Source: Locusta migratoria
Lineage: Eukaryota > Arthropoda > Insecta > Orthoptera > Acrididae
NCBI GenBank assembly: GCA_026315105.1
Contig: CM048745.1
Span: forward strand, 545,779,358 to 545,843,357
Direction: 5' to 3'
Length of the DNA stretch: 64,000 bases
The notes beneath the pieces are model-generated. The model was given only the letters and a program-made list of their open reading frames with translations, was not told the origin of the DNA and made no database searches. A program made the position numbers and the translations under genes. This document shows, piece by piece, positions 34,846 through 47,084 of the stretch (positions within the stretch are counted from its first letter, which is position 1; the number at the start of each line of letters is the position of its first letter).

Positions 34846-37800
34846 CTGATATATCGGTTCCCAAAGCCCAAAGATACTAATTGTAATAAATTACCGGAAT
34901 ATCTATGCACAAACGAATCCTTATAACGGAGCAAATAGCTATCAGTAACAACGTTAGAGGTACGCCTAATTATATCACATAGTCTCATAGTACTGACGTA
35001 ATAAAACTGTTTTTATACGCTCTTTGCTGAGCTGTCGTTTCTAGCCGTCTTCACTTGAAACAACAGAAGGTTCCATTTACTAACTGAAACTTCAAGACCA
35101 ATATATATCTGTGTACAGTAGCAAATTATCATGTCAATTACAACCATAAAGCAAAACCTATGTAAAAATTATCATTTACATCAATTTTCCGAGAGTTGGA
35201 GAACCCGGTACACTATTAAGCAGCGTTAAGTGTTGAGTAACTAATGGTTAGAACTCTGATTTAGACCTTGAATATGCTCTCTTAGAATGTTTATGATTTT
35301 TTTTTCATGGCCTCCAAACTGCCGTACAGTTCCACCCTACCACATGCAGTCAACATAACATGTTCTTCATGAATCTAGTTTATTCCAGTCAAATCTGGTA
35401 GTTATAAAAGAAAAGTTATTTTTCGAATCGCCAGTTAATGGCTTTGAAGTGTTGTGTGTTATTTGACTTTTTAACATAAGATTTCTCTGTCAGAACTGAA
35501 AAGTGCATCAATACTCACTGCGTTGTATATAATTGTAAAACTATATTTTTACAACAAACGTTTCAAAACTAAGACTCCACATGTCAAACATTGAAAATCT
35601 TCAAGGCATCCTGTCAACATCCGTCGTCACTGACTCCACGATCCTCATTTCACGTGTTTGTTGGGTTCTCAATTTCTGTTGTAAGTAAAAGCACTTGAAA
35701 ATAACCCATTAGCAATTTTACTACTACTTAACTAACTACTCATTCTAAAATTTTCCATTAGTTACGATTACAAGATACTTTGCATTTCATAAATAGTCAT
35801 TTGGTGATACCGTGTTAGAGAATAAACAGAATTAGCTACATGAAGATACTTAATTGTTCACTGTTTCAGCTCTTCTCGACATCAGATATTAAACTGTGCT
35901 TCGGATATGTAGACGGTTAGTATCGGAAGTTTAAAGACTGTTTGCACACTATCGAAAACTCGTTTTCATCTCTTGGCAACTTTCTACTTAGTACTTCAGT
36001 AGTACACTCGTACGATAGTTAAGATATATTCATTTCATGGCAACCTTGCTGATAAAGTCGGCTTAGAAACCTCTTGTGGTAGATGAAACAGTTAACTAAG
36101 TGAAGGTTCAAAGTAATATTGAAGCGACGTTGTTACGAATGGAGTCTAACACTTAATGGTGAGAACTTGGATGTCAAGAAGTGATCAACTACAATATTTG
36201 AATTTAACCTGTGATGAAAACTGAAAACGTGATGTGAAAGATCACAAGATCAGAGTTCACCTCTAAATAATATGTTTACAACAAATAATCAAATAATGAA
36301 ATTTTGAAGTATTTTCTTCAAGAAATATGAAGTAAATATCGTAGAGTAGTAGTGAACTTTTACTACTTGTTGTTCGTTTTCAGTATAGTTTTATCCTCGT
36401 GTGAATATCAGTGTCACATAACCCGTACAAGACTACCATATTTAATTCACAATGATTGTGAACTATTTCGATGACTACACTTTTTGGGGCTTGCTTGATT
36501 TGAGGGAATAAATAGTAACAGACAGTGTGTAAGCTGGTATACTACACTTTATATGCATATATATTTTTGTAAAAAATGTTTGTAATACAAATGACGATTC
36601 GACTGTAATCAAAAAGTAATATCACCAGCAAATATTTTCCAAATATTCGTAATTATTAAATCTTGAAACATTTTAAAACGTTACTTGGAATTTTTGTGTA
36701 GTTTATTGAGGCACTTGGAGCCACCAGGGTGAATTTTCGGCATTCTTGTTGTGATTACCTTTCAAATGGTTATCAAGAGTTGTATGCTTATTTTTAATTA
36801 GAAAACAGTAATTTTGTACCAAAATATTATCAGAAATATAAGCACTCTACGTAACATAGTATCCCAACCGTCATGGCACCCATGAAAGAAATATGCCCAA
36901 ATATTTTGCAACCCCAAGAGAAGCATGATATTTCCTACAAAAAAATATAAGTTACAGATGAATTCTATGTAATGTCACAGTAATGATATATATTTTAAAA
37001 TAATGTATTACGCTACAGTGAAAACATTATTTTATTATCCAATAGATGTAAGTGTGTACATATATATATATACATGTGTGTGTGTGTGTATTTATTATTA
37101 GGAAGGTCTGAGAAAAAAATATTTTATTACTCGAAAGTGCCACGTGTTTAAAATTCCTTTGATGTTATTAAAATTGTTACAAAATTCATATTTTATGACC
37201 CTGAAAAAATTATTTGTTGAAAAAGTATGTAAATTGTTTAAAATTGGAAACTGATTGGCGAAGATTTCAATGTGACCTTTATTTCGAAATAAAAATACAC
37301 TGGTGCATCCCTAAAATGATCGTGTACTGATTTCTTGTTTCTACGAAACGAAAATATTTATTTCAGCAAGAAAATTAAGTCTGCGGCTGGCGTGAGATAT
37401 GCTGATGAGAGAACGTTCTGGAAAAGTGTTACAGATCTGTAACATGTGGTCACCAGTCGCTGTACATATTACTTACTTCCAAGATTCTACTTTCGTTCTC
37501 CAACTTTCTGAATGATTGCAGAAATTTCCTTCTTCCTTCAAATCTTATGTGAATGATATAGTATATCGTTTATTAGCTTTCTTTCTGTATTTTGGTGGTT
37601 GGCATAGTTGGAGCTTTAGATAAATTCAGGCTGTTGAAATTAAACATTTTAATTTACAATTTATTTTATATGTAGGCAGGATGGCAGGTGCTGCTACGAA
37701 TATGTCTCTCATGCGCCAAGAGCAACAGTTTAATGCCAATGAATTGTAACTACTTTCGTTTGCTCTATTTATTTTCACTACAAAAATATATAATATTTAA

Positions 37801-38039
37801 CAGCTGAAAAGAGACAACAATCAGTGGTACAATACCGTTATACAAATCTGTCGATAAAGAACGAAAAACGCTGCTAAAACAGGGAATCAGGCGAGATATC
37901 ACACCAAATATACTTAGGGTAAAGTATTTTATTCAGATATTCGAATCAACTGTAATTTGTGTATCATATAGTACGATATTTTGCTGACTCAGCTCTCTAT
38001 TTGAGGTTTATATTACGTTTACGTAGAGCGAGGCACCAT
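34846..38039. other. Long AT-rich stretch, nothing recognised
   Basis: No open frame of note, no identified repeat family and no RNA gene over about 3.2 kb, apart from a short (TA)n(TG)n run at 37059-37090. It is the cleanest candidate for unique intergenic sequence in the window. Confidence 0.45.
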
Positions 38040-38490
38040 TGGGCTATCATTTTGGTGAAAAAGTAATTCTTGTTGCCCTCTGATATGGTGTTTGATTCCC
38101 TCGAACCGCCATTAGAGTTGCACACCTGCGTGATATGGACAGCGTGATGTTATTCTGGAGGGATATTTGGCAGTTCCATGAATGCAACATCCAGCTCTGC
38201 AACCGTTGTATTAGGTGCTGGTCTGACTGCAATGCGTGTGCCCAGTGCATCCCAGACATGCTCAATCGGATTTCAGTCCGGTGATCAAGGTGACTGCTAC
38301 ATTCGTTCAGTTTTCTCAACTTCATGCTTGTCCACCAGCGCAGCACTGTGGGGACGAGAAGGAACTCATCTCCTATGGCACCAGCGTAGGGCACAACAAA
38401 AGGTCAAACGATCTCGTCTCTATACCTCCGAGTAGTAAAAGCGCCATTCTGAACCACAAAGAGGTACCATCTTATGTTATATGGTGAAAA
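38040..38490 (-). pseudogene. Tc1-like transposase remnant, minus strand
   Basis: The + strand text GCATCCCAGACATGCTCAAT followed by CGGATTTCAGTCCGGTGATC corresponds, on the minus strand, to the SPDLNPIEHVWD-type box of a Tc1-like transposase. The neighbouring ACCAGCGTAGGGC and following segments fit the region around the second catalytic Asp. Frames are broken throughout. Confidence 0.55.
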
Positions 38491-39109
38491 GGAGTGCAAT
38501 ATATTCAGATGTCTAAAATATAGCATCCAGATTTCATATTTCAGTCACACATCTCGCATCTTACAGCATTTATGTCTTTACATAAGTGCTCGACGTTATA
38601 GTTGTTGTCGGTAAAAATGGTAAGTGAACATAAAATAAGATACACAATAAAATACAACATTATTTATTTGCAGTTACCTGTTAGAGCAACTTTATAATAT
38701 CGGCTAACGGCGTTGCATCGGCAAATGTTGCTATTTTTGATGCAACTGCACCGCCGTTAGTATTATAAAGTTACTCTTTCTCGAAATTTATGTCGAGTAA
38801 TTAGTTCGTTATTGCACTACAGTAGTAAGCGGTTGTGAAAGCAAACTTTACCTAGTAGCAACAAATATTCAGCAGCTAATACACATGGATTAGTCAACTA
38901 GGAGTTGTCGTACAGAGACTAAATATCGGAATCCCCAAAGCCACCAGAATTAAGCATAAAATATCTTTATTGAAAAAAAGCAGATAAAAATTTGATTAAC
39001 GCTTTCATGTATGATAATCTCCAGCCTTTCGGAACTAGCAATGCGAGTGTACATCAAACATGGTTTACATTCTAAGATATAATATCGACAACTGTTGACA
39101 GATCTATAC
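38491..39109. other. AT-rich sequence with one small hairpin element
   Basis: Only the hairpin element at 38684-38775 is recognised. Confidence 0.35.
38684..38775. repeat. Small hairpin element, about 92 bp
   Basis: GAGCAACTTTATAATAT with GGCTAACGGCG on the left is mirrored by CGCCGTTAG and TATTATAAAGTTACTC on the right, with internal TTGCATC/GATGCAA words. It may be a very small MITE. Confidence 0.6.
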
Positions 39110-41110
39110 GAAATAAATTAAAAAAAGAAAGGAGTGACCCTCCGTAGTACATAAAACAGGTTACATTACTCTTGAGAAAGCAAAGAAAGAAGAGTGCCAA
39201 ATTAAAACTGACACATAAATCCGAACTCTGGCAATCATATACTGAAAGTCGAGATTTAGTTGAAAGTTCCTTGGTAGAAAGTTATAATAGTTTCCACGAC
39301 GAAACCATATCTCGTAACGTGGTAGAAAATCCGAAGAAATTTTGATCGTATGTAAAGTACACTAGCGGTAAAACATGATCAATACATTCACTACGCGATA
39401 GCAGTGGTGATGCTGCGCATGGCAGTTCTGCTAAAGGTGAATTGCTATTTACAGTATTCAGAAATTCCGTTCCAATAAGACGAAGCAAATACTCCGGATT
39501 TCGAATGAACAACCGTCAGTGTGCATAATTTAGAGGTAGATATCCTTGGAGTATTAAAGCACATTAAATGACTTAACAAGACTCCTGGTCGATATTTTAT
39601 ACGGACTATGTTCCTTTCAGAGTATGCTGATGCAATAGCTCCATACACAACCGCCCACTTAGCGTAAGTTCCGTATGCAAAGACTGGAATGCTTTACACG
39701 TCACTCCAATAGTCAAGAAAGGCAATAGGAGTTATCCCGCAAAATTACAGGCCTATATCATTGACTTCGGTTTGCAGCAAGACTTTAGAACATTATTAAC
39801 TATCTTGTAGAGAATAAGATATTGAACCATAGTCAACACGGACTTAGAAAGTATAGTTCTTCTCTTTACCCACAAAAAGTAATGCGTCCTATCAACAAAG
39901 GACCTTAAATCGATTTCATATTTCTAGATTACCGGAAGGCTTTTGACAGTCTACCTCACAAGCATATTCGATACAGATTACATGCTTATGGAATATCGTC
40001 ACAGTTGTGCGACTTATTCGCAATTTCTTCTTTGAAAGGACACAGAAAACGTTCAAATTTTTGTCAATCTTAAGGAACTTAACTGCGGGGTCATCCGTCC
40101 TTAAACTTACAAATTACTTATGAAGTACCTTATAATAAATACGACACAAACATCCATACCCGAGGGGGGATTGGAACCCCCGACGGGGGACGGCGTCGCG
40201 CATCGGAGCTTAGCAACACCACCTAGTTACAGGGACTCACAACAGCCAATGTTACGTGACACTGACCAGGCCGCGGCCGCCAGCTGAATGGCTGGCCGAT
40301 GGGGCACGCCCTATCTTGATTAACGATATTTGAGACAATCTGAGAAACTCCCTTAGACTGCTTGCCGATGATGCTATCGTTTATCGGTTGGTAAAGAGAC
40401 CAGAACAGCAAAAGCAATCGTAAAATGATGTAGATAAGAGATCTGTGATGTGTATAATTTGGCAATTGACCGAAATCAATGCAATGTGTGAAGTCATCCA
40501 TATGAAATCCGTTAAACTTCATTTACACGTTAAATCAGTCAAATCTATAGGCCGTAAATTCAACTAATTACATAGGTATAACAGTTACGAACAACTTGAA
40601 TAGGAATGAACACATAAAATATTGTAGGAAAGACGAATCAAGGGTTCGGTTTCATTGGCAGAACACTGAGAAGAAGCAACAGCCTACACTACACCTGTGA
40701 GTCCTATTTTGGAGTATTACTGCCCATTGTAGGATCCTCATCAAGTGGGAATGTCGGAAGATGCAGAGAATATTCAGAGAACGGCAGCTCGTTTTGAATT
40801 AAAGCGATACAGGGGAGAGAGTATCACAGAAATGATTGAAGAGTTGAGGCGGAAGTCGTCGAAATAAAGGCGTTATTCGTTGCGGCGATATTTCTGTCAC
40901 AAACTTTGTCTTCCGACTGCGAACATATTTTATTAGCAGTCGCCTACATTCTAGAACAACAGAAATCGGATCGAAAACGGAAACAGTCAGGTGTTTCTTT
41001 TTACGTGCGTTGTTAGAGAAAGTAACGGTAGAGAAGTATCATAATAACGGTTCGATGAACCCTCTGTCGTGCACTTAAATGTGATCGGAGGAGTATTTAT
41101 GTAGATGTAC
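39110..41110 (+). pseudogene. CR1/L2-like non-LTR retrotransposon, decayed, + strand
   Basis: In broken frames the + strand shows the region before the reverse transcriptase (ENPKKFWSYVKYTSGK, about 39310), the N-terminal RT (DWNALHVTPIVKKGNRSYP, 39690-39745), NHSQHGLRKYSS-like text (about 39820-39860), DYRKAFDSLPHKHIRYRLHA (39928-39990), a SINE insertion, FGVLLPIVGSSSSGNVGRCR-like C-terminal text (about 40712-40770) and the tail GGTTCGATGAACCCTCTG near 41048-41065. It is the same family as 23160-23908. Many stops show that it is dead. Confidence 0.72.
40051..40182 (-). mobile_element. SINE family A, minus strand, head-truncated, inside the retrotransposon
   Basis: GTTCAAATTTTTGT, GGGGTCATCCGTCCTTAAAC, ATCCATACCCGAGGGGGGAT and the B-box complement GGAACCCCCGAC identify a reverse family A copy. 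The distal head is replaced by unrelated sequence (40183-40330). Confidence 0.8.
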
Positions 41111-41865
41111 ATGGGCTCATTCATCCCTCATGGTGCGTGAGTATTGAACGAAAACCGAAATCACTTTGCGGTTTCATCCTACGTGTGCTCCAGGCATGGC
41201 TAGAGCATAAATATTTTATTTTTATTTCCAAGTGGAAAAGCCCGTTGCAAGGACCAAGATTTGGAGCGATAAACAAGACAACGCCACGGTTCTTCGTGTA
41301 ATCCAGAAAGAGGCGTGTCAGAATGGCGTTCGAAAGTAGGAACGGCGATAGGAGCGGTGAATCAAAACTGGAGGATACTATTTAGATTGGACCATGCACA
41401 GTTATGTAAAAGGTAACTGAAGAAATATTTTTGGGCCAAAGTTCCAGAATTTCTTTAACGGTACTCATGTCGGGAATTTGGTTTCCTACACTGCGTGTTA
41501 GAGCGCCGAATTGGCAACGTAGTATGCTGCTGATAAGTGTTACGGTGAGGGAGCATACAGACGGTAATGAAGTGGTTTTTGTTGAATGAAGGATTTGTTT
41601 CAGATTTAAGTAGCTAGTTAGGTATTCCACGCCAAATCAACCTATCAACCCAAAAACTTTCCAGATTGATGGCGCTCAAACAATGGGCTGGAACCTTAAT
41701 TCCTAAGATGAAAAAAAAAAGTGTCAGTAAATATAAAGTGAATCATTCTGTTTAAATTGCAGACCACATAATTTATTTTAAAAAAGCTTAGAGGAAGTAC
41801 CAAAATAATCAAATAAATTTGCAAATGGTTATTAAAGCAAGGGAAGGAAGAAGGAAAGGAATGAA
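41111..41865. other. No recognised feature
   Basis: Nothing is assigned in this stretch after the retrotransposon tail. Confidence 0.35.
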
Positions 41866-42005
41866 AGGATTGACAGTGGCCGCATTTGGGCATTGATATT
41901 AAGCAATGGCGACAAGTGAAAACGTGATCCGGACCGGGAATCGAACCCAGGTATCCCGCTTCGGGCCAGCAGTCGCCTTAATCACTTGACCACCCGTGCT
42001 CGCTT
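41866..42005 (-). mobile_element. tRNA-derived SINE (family D), minus strand
   Basis: On the minus strand GAGCACGGGTGGTCAAGTGA resembles a tRNA start with an A box, and ACCTGGGTTCGATTCCCGGT is a T arm with B box. It is followed by ACTTGTCGCCATTGC and GGCCACTGTCAATCC, presumably the SINE body. The acceptor-like ends do not pair well, so it is not called as a tRNA gene. Confidence 0.6.
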
Positions 42006-42588
42006 CCCGTCCGTCTCAAATTGCCACATTTCGCACGCTATGTTTGTAGCGCCCTTATCGTCCATACCTTCTTACACTCGCCATTACGGATTCCCGTGCG
42101 AGGTCGGACGTATGACCGCATCTGCGGTGAAATAAGTGAAGCTAACGCCGTCGTTGCGTTTAATACTTATTGTATTGGTGTGGTGTCTGTTATTTCGGAC
42201 GTCTGAAAGAACAGACACCACACCAATATAATAAATAATCAAATAAAGATAACAGAGAAACATCTGTGGTGGCTTCGCTATTCGTCACAACGTCGGCGGT
42301 CCACGCAAGTCGCCGCGCCATTACAAGAAGACATGATAAGTCGCTCTACAGTACTTGGGCCGCCGGGGGCGCCCGCAGTCTCGGTACATCTTTGCTTGAT
42401 TAGCGCGTCGGCCTATACGAAGAAAGGGGTTCGCCTACATATGCCGGCGCACCACACCAGTACGAGGCAGTTCTACGTTTCAACTGTTACGATGCAGGTG
42501 CTCCATCGACTAGAGGCTGCAGTCTAAATGCCGGAGCAGACAATTGCCAGAAGTCGTAGTAGTACTGCATTGCAGAGCTGTATATTAG
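42006..42588. other. Mixed sequence with one perfect-looking hairpin
   Basis: Apart from the hairpin at 42173-42228 no feature is recognised. Confidence 0.35.
42173..42228. repeat. 56-bp loopless palindrome
   Basis: TATTGGTGTGGTGTCTGTT followed by ATTTCGGAC is mirrored immediately by GTCTGAAAG and AACAGACACCACACCAATA, with two mismatches over 28-bp arms. It may be a junction of inverted transposon ends or a very small element. Confidence 0.85.
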
Positions 42589-43179
42589 GGAGAATTTGTA
42601 CCAACACAAGCACAGCAAAGTTTTTATTTCATCAGGTCAATAAACTACATGTGTACTAATCAATTCTCCACATTCTTACTAGTCACTGTCCACCTCCTGC
42701 TCACACAGCATCGTGGACACACAAAACCATCCTTACACGTAAACATGTGTATTTATTATATCTCTGCAGTTTCTAAATCTCATTGTTTTCTGTGCCACAG
42801 TTACGTATAACATTTTTGAAAGCGATGAACAGTAAAAGGATGTGGCAAAACTACTAAAAATATTCGGGCTATTATGCCGTGGTCGTATGGATTTATTATT
42901 CAAACCCAATGTTTCGTCCCCAACTGCGGATGTCATTTGCAAGGGGGATCGTGGAAGTTTTGTATGTCCGAAGCACACCCTGGCTCGCTACTGACTGCAG
43001 CCAAACTCCGTTTACGAGGGCTCGCGCGCAGAGGTGTGACGTCAAATGTTTTGGAGATGCGCGCGCAATTAGTCGTTGCCGATTGCCGTCGTCCGTTAAT
43101 ATCGTCCCATGGTGGAAGGCTGTTACATTTCTTCATCAACACCAGAATCCAGATTTCATTTTGTTTCACGATCTCCTCC
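42589..43179 (-). repeat. Penelope-type terminal arm, left
   Basis: Inverted copy of 43904-44478. It differs by scattered substitutions and one extra segment near 42675. Its minus-strand text includes GGGACGAAACATTGGG. Confidence 0.85.
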
Positions 43180-43189
43180 ATCCTATTGA

Positions 43190-43860
43190 AATTATTGGGG
43201 TGTTTTTACAAATTCTGTAGCCTCTCTTTACAGTCTTTTGTGGTATCCATTAGTGGCTGCTAAAACCTGAGTCTTATCAAACTGAATAAGCTGGTCCCCT
43301 GGTTAGAAACCATGTTCAACCACAGCTGATCTGTCAATCGCTCCCCTTCTACAATTCCCCTTGTGCTCGTTTTTTGATTGTTCGTTTTGTGGTACCCACG
43401 TATACGTCTCCATAGCTACACGGAATCCTATAAATTCCTGCTTTTTCCAGCGGTTTGCGAACATCCTTCTCCGATTTCAGGTGGCCGTCCGCGGTGGCCG
43501 AGGAGACTGAGGCGCTCCAGTCACGGTCTGCACGGCCACTACTGTCGGGGGTTCGAATCCCCCCTCGGACATGGATATTTGTGCCATCCTTAGTCTTAAG
43601 TAGTTTGTAAGCTTAGGGACTGATGACCCCGTAGTTAAGTCCCATAAGCTCCACAAACTTTTGAACATTTTTTTTTTTAATTTCAGGTGATCCTGTATCT
43701 TCCGTTTCGTCAAACTTTTACCGATGCGGTCAGTAACGTCCTTAATAAAAGGCAAGAAGTCCTTAGATTCCACAGGAATATTTTCATCGTTTTCAATTCT
43801 ACGTGTCGGTCTCAACGCTCTTCTTTCACTGTGGACGAATACCCATTCTTAACTAAAGCG
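43190..43860 (-). pseudogene. GIY-YIG endonuclease region of a Penelope-like element, SINE-interrupted
   Basis: On the minus strand 43690-43815 reads RPTRRIENDENIPVESKDFL, then PFIKDVTDRIGKSLTKRKI, the linker typical of Penelope-like proteins. After the SINE (43484-43679) the text continues AGIYRIPCSYGDVYVGTTKR (about 43375-43440), which fits the YRIPC..YIG start of the GIY-YIG domain, and then a region equivalent to AVVEH (here STVVEHGF, about 43305-43330). Stops occur after the insertion. The endonuclease would nick target DNA in an active element. Confidence 0.75.
43484..43679 (+). mobile_element. SINE family A, + strand, inserted in the Penelope coding region
   Basis: Full family A copy ending in a T-rich tail. 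The perfect 10-bp duplication ATTTCAGGTG is at 43474-43483 and 43680-43689. Confidence 0.93.
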
Positions 43861-43903
43861 TTACTAAGGTATAATAGATTATAATAGATACCACGAAAGA
43901 ATT

Positions 43904-44478
43904 GAGGAGGGCGTGAAAATAAATGAAATCTGGATTCCGGTGTTGAAGGAGAAATGTAACAGTCTTCCACCATGGGACGATATTAACGGACGACGGCAAT
44001 CGGCAACGACGAATTGCGCGCGCATCTCCAAACCATTTGACGTCACACCTCTGCGCGCGAGCCCTCGTAAACGGAGTTTGGCTGCAGTCAGTAGCGAGCC
44101 AGGGTGTGCTTCGGACATACAAAACTTCCACGATCCCCCTTGCAAATGACCTCCGCAGTTGGGGACGAAACATTGGGTTTGAATAATAAATCCATACGAC
44201 CAGGGCATAATAGCCCGTATATTTTTAGTAGTTTTGCCACATCCTTTTACTGTTCATTGCTTTCAAAAATGTTATACGTAACTGTGGCACAGAAAACAAT
44301 GAGATTTAGAAACTGCAGAGATATAATAAGTACACATGTTTACGTGTAAGGATGGTTTTGTGTGTCCACGATGCTGTGTGAGCAGGAGGTGGACAGTGGA
44401 GAATTGATTAGTACACATGTAGTTTATTGACCTGATGAAATAAAAACTTTGCTGTGCTTGTGTTGGTACAAATTCTCC
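43904..44478 (+). repeat. Penelope-type terminal arm, right (inverted)
   Basis: Inverted copy of 42589-43179. At about 44140-44180 it reads AAATGACCTCC, a short loop, then GGGGACGAAAC, a degenerate hammerhead-like arrangement (stem II followed by GAAA). Confidence 0.85.
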
Positions 44479-44755
44479 ACCATGGTACGATATTAACGAA
44501 CTACAGCAATCGGCAACGAAGAAATGGACGCGCATATCAAAAACATCTGACGCCACACCTATGCGCGCGAGCTCTCGTAAACGGAGTTTGGCTTCAGTCA
44601 GTAGGTAGGCATGGTGTGCATCGGAGATACGAAAGTGCCACGATCCCCCTTGAAAATGTTCTCCGCAGTTGAAGACTAAACGTTGGGTTTGAATAATAAA
44701 CCCATGAGACCACGGCATAATAGCCCGGAAATTTTTAGTAATTTGGACCTTTCCG
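44475..44755 (+). repeat. Third, diverged Penelope-type arm
   Basis: From CACCATGGTACGATATTAAC to GGCATAATAGCCCGG it follows the right arm at about 75-85 percent agreement by eye, in the same orientation and directly adjacent. It is probably an older copy that served as, or lies next to, the insertion site. Confidence 0.75.
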
Positions 44756-45415
44756 GCCGAGAAACTTTACATTTTACAAGATTGTGGCAGTTATTAGCAT
44801 TCTCACGTTTGTATTCTGAAATTCTACTTTTGAGAAGTGGAGGTGCAGCTGAAAAACAGTTTTTTACTGTTCCTGTCTTTATCGAGAAACGACTTAGCTG
44901 CACAACTTACTGCACATACCAAAATACCACTATTCCACTAACAAACCTACATACAAATTCTATTAGCTGCCGTATTTGAAAAATTCGGAATTTTTACTGA
45001 CCCGGCATTATCTTCAAAGAAACTGAGTCCATTCGAGAGAACCGGGTTGATTTACGGGACACCAAACAGTTTTTTTTTTTTTTTTGTGCAATGAGCAAGA
45101 TCTCTTCATAAAAATGGCGAGATGGTCCAATACAAAATCCATGGCTGCTTCCTTCGCATCAAGTAGTAATGCATGCGACCAAAGCTCTATCTCCAAAGCT
45201 CTATCTCTTAGCTTGAATACTTGATGAAACACATGTCTTTTGTCCTATCTTCTCTTGTGTCTGGATACAGTATGAGCAAATGCAAGAAAGTCAGTCTTGT
45301 GAATTTTTGTTTTCATCAAACTACACACAAGATAAATTAAAGTTTTATTGTGCCACAGCAAGTGTTTACGTTATGAGCAGAAAGTGTCGCACACCACCAG
45401 CATAGTACTAGAGAA
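44756..45415. other. No recognised feature
   Basis: Contains a T-rich run at 45070-45086 and small frames without domains. Confidence 0.35.
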
Positions 45416-45427
45416 ACGTCCAGGGAC

Positions 45428-45616
45428 AAATGTTTGTAGAGTCTATGGGACTTAACTACGGGGTCATCAGTCACTAAACTTACAAACTACTTATGAGCTA
45501 CTTACAACTAAGGACGTCACAAATATCCATGCCCGAGGGGGATTCGAACTCCCGACCGTAGTGACCGTGCAGACCGTGACTGGAGCGCCTCAGTCCCCTC
45601 GGCCACCGCGGCCGGA
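45428..45616 (-). mobile_element. SINE family A, minus strand
   Basis: Full reverse copy flanked by ACGTCCAGGGAC (45416-45427) and ATGTCCAGGGAC (45617-45628), a 12-bp duplication with one difference. Confidence 0.92.
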
Positions 45617-45628
45617 ATGTCCAGGGAC

Positions 45629-46053
45629 GTGCGCTAGTGAAGGACAGACCTCTACCTCAGTTTTCTCAACTGCGGAAGTTTCACACAATTTGGTACAATC
45701 GCTTTCGCATCCAGTACTACATTTTTATATCGGAAGTTTCAACTATGGCCACATTTCCGATTTTCTTGGTTTTGGGCCTAACTCAACTGCTGCTGCACAG
45801 GCGGAAGTTCACCGGTGGGGGGAGTGTAGCAACTAATAATCAAACACGTGCCCATAACGAGTGTGTCTTTTATTAAACAAAGAGACTGTGATCTCCGTCC
45901 ATCAACGTCAAAATGTAGAGTTTTCTCCTTCGTCAGTCTACTTTGTGTTGTTGTATTTTATTAGTATACCGTAGAGTGATTTAAAGGCAAGTTTTGCGAT
46001 TCTTCACTCCATTTTGGGATATAATTTGCAACAGAGTTTGCATACTGCACTCC
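45629..46053. other. No recognised feature
   Basis: Nothing is assigned between the two SINEs. Confidence 0.3.
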
Positions 46054-46065
46054 AATCATTGATGT

Positions 46066-46258
46066 TTCAAATGTTTGTATAGTCTATGGGACTTAACTAC
46101 GGGGTCATCAGTCCCTAAACTTACAAACTACTTATGAACTACTTACGAACTAGGACGGCACAAATATCCATCCCCGATGGGGGATTCGAACCCCCGACCG
46201 TAGTGGCCGTGCAGACCGTGACTGAAGCGCCTCAGTCCCCGCGGCCACCGCGCTCGGC
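46066..46258 (-). mobile_element. SINE family A, minus strand
   Basis: Full reverse copy with the perfect 12-bp duplication AATCATTGATGT at 46054-46065 and 46259-46270. Confidence 0.93.
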
Positions 46259-46270
46259 AATCATTGATGT

Positions 46271-47084
46271 CAACGAAAGTGTTCGAAATTGTACTTCTGT
46301 TTGGTTTCATTATTTAAATTTTATCTAACAATTTGTATTGGATATGGGACCGTCTCTTATCTAACGTTTGACCAAGAAACTCTTACCCATGAAGAATTAC
46401 TATTCCTTTTAGTTTTGTTATATTTATTGTTGTTAATATTTTAATTATACGCTTCCGTCACAACTTCCACAAAATTTCACTTTTCACAGCTACTTCCACT
46501 TCGGCTTGTGTTGTCACACTTCACACGCGTCACAGATGTACTTTCTTCCGCCAGATGGTATACGCTATTAGTAATTTTTAGCATGTAAAAAAGTTCCACT
46601 TGTCCGCTTTAGCAGATTATTTGAGTGCATTCTATCAGCGTGTACAAAAGGGTGAGTAGGTAACGACATAGCAGAATGAATCGTTCCTTCTGTTATATGG
46701 TAGTGCTGAGTGAATGGTGAGGATTTTCCGTCGTATGCGAGACACCTGATTTTAATTATTTTTCCCAAACATGTTTCAGCACATTTTGCTCTATCATCAG
46801 TGAGTTGGTTTATTTACGTTCTGAATAGTTATAGTTACTGTACAAAAGTCTTTTCAGGTACATCTAAAATTTTTTTGTAGATTCATTCGTTTTGAATTTT
46901 GCTAGGTTATCAGACAAATATAACTATTTCAGTTTAGTGAAATTAGGCCTAGATATAAGAGTGTCCCTTTTTTATACATAACTTTACATTAGGCTACGTA
47001 AAAGCTCATTAAGTAGCCTACTTATTTGTTATTGTGGTAATAGTATTTACAAACTTGTCACCTGCAAACATAACAAACAGTTTA
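46271..47084. other. No recognised feature
   Basis: AT-rich sequence without identified repeats. Confidence 0.35.

Larger units (their letters stand above)
42589..44478 (-). mobile_element. Penelope-like element with inverted terminal arms
   Basis: A minus-strand coding remnant with GIY-YIG-type endonuclease text (43190-43860) is flanked by highly similar inverted arms, 42589-43179 and 43904-44478 (about 590 and 575 bp; outer ends GGAGAATTTGTACC). Penelope-like elements encode a reverse transcriptase plus a GIY-YIG endonuclease and often carry such terminal repeats in direct or inverted orientation. Here the reverse transcriptase is missing (5-prime truncated) and a SINE interrupts the endonuclease region. 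A further diverged arm follows at 44475-44755. Confidence 0.75.

Noticed and set aside
38047..38435. Possible host gene on either strand
   Set aside because: The text matches a Tc1-like transposase region and frames are broken, so it is a transposon remnant.
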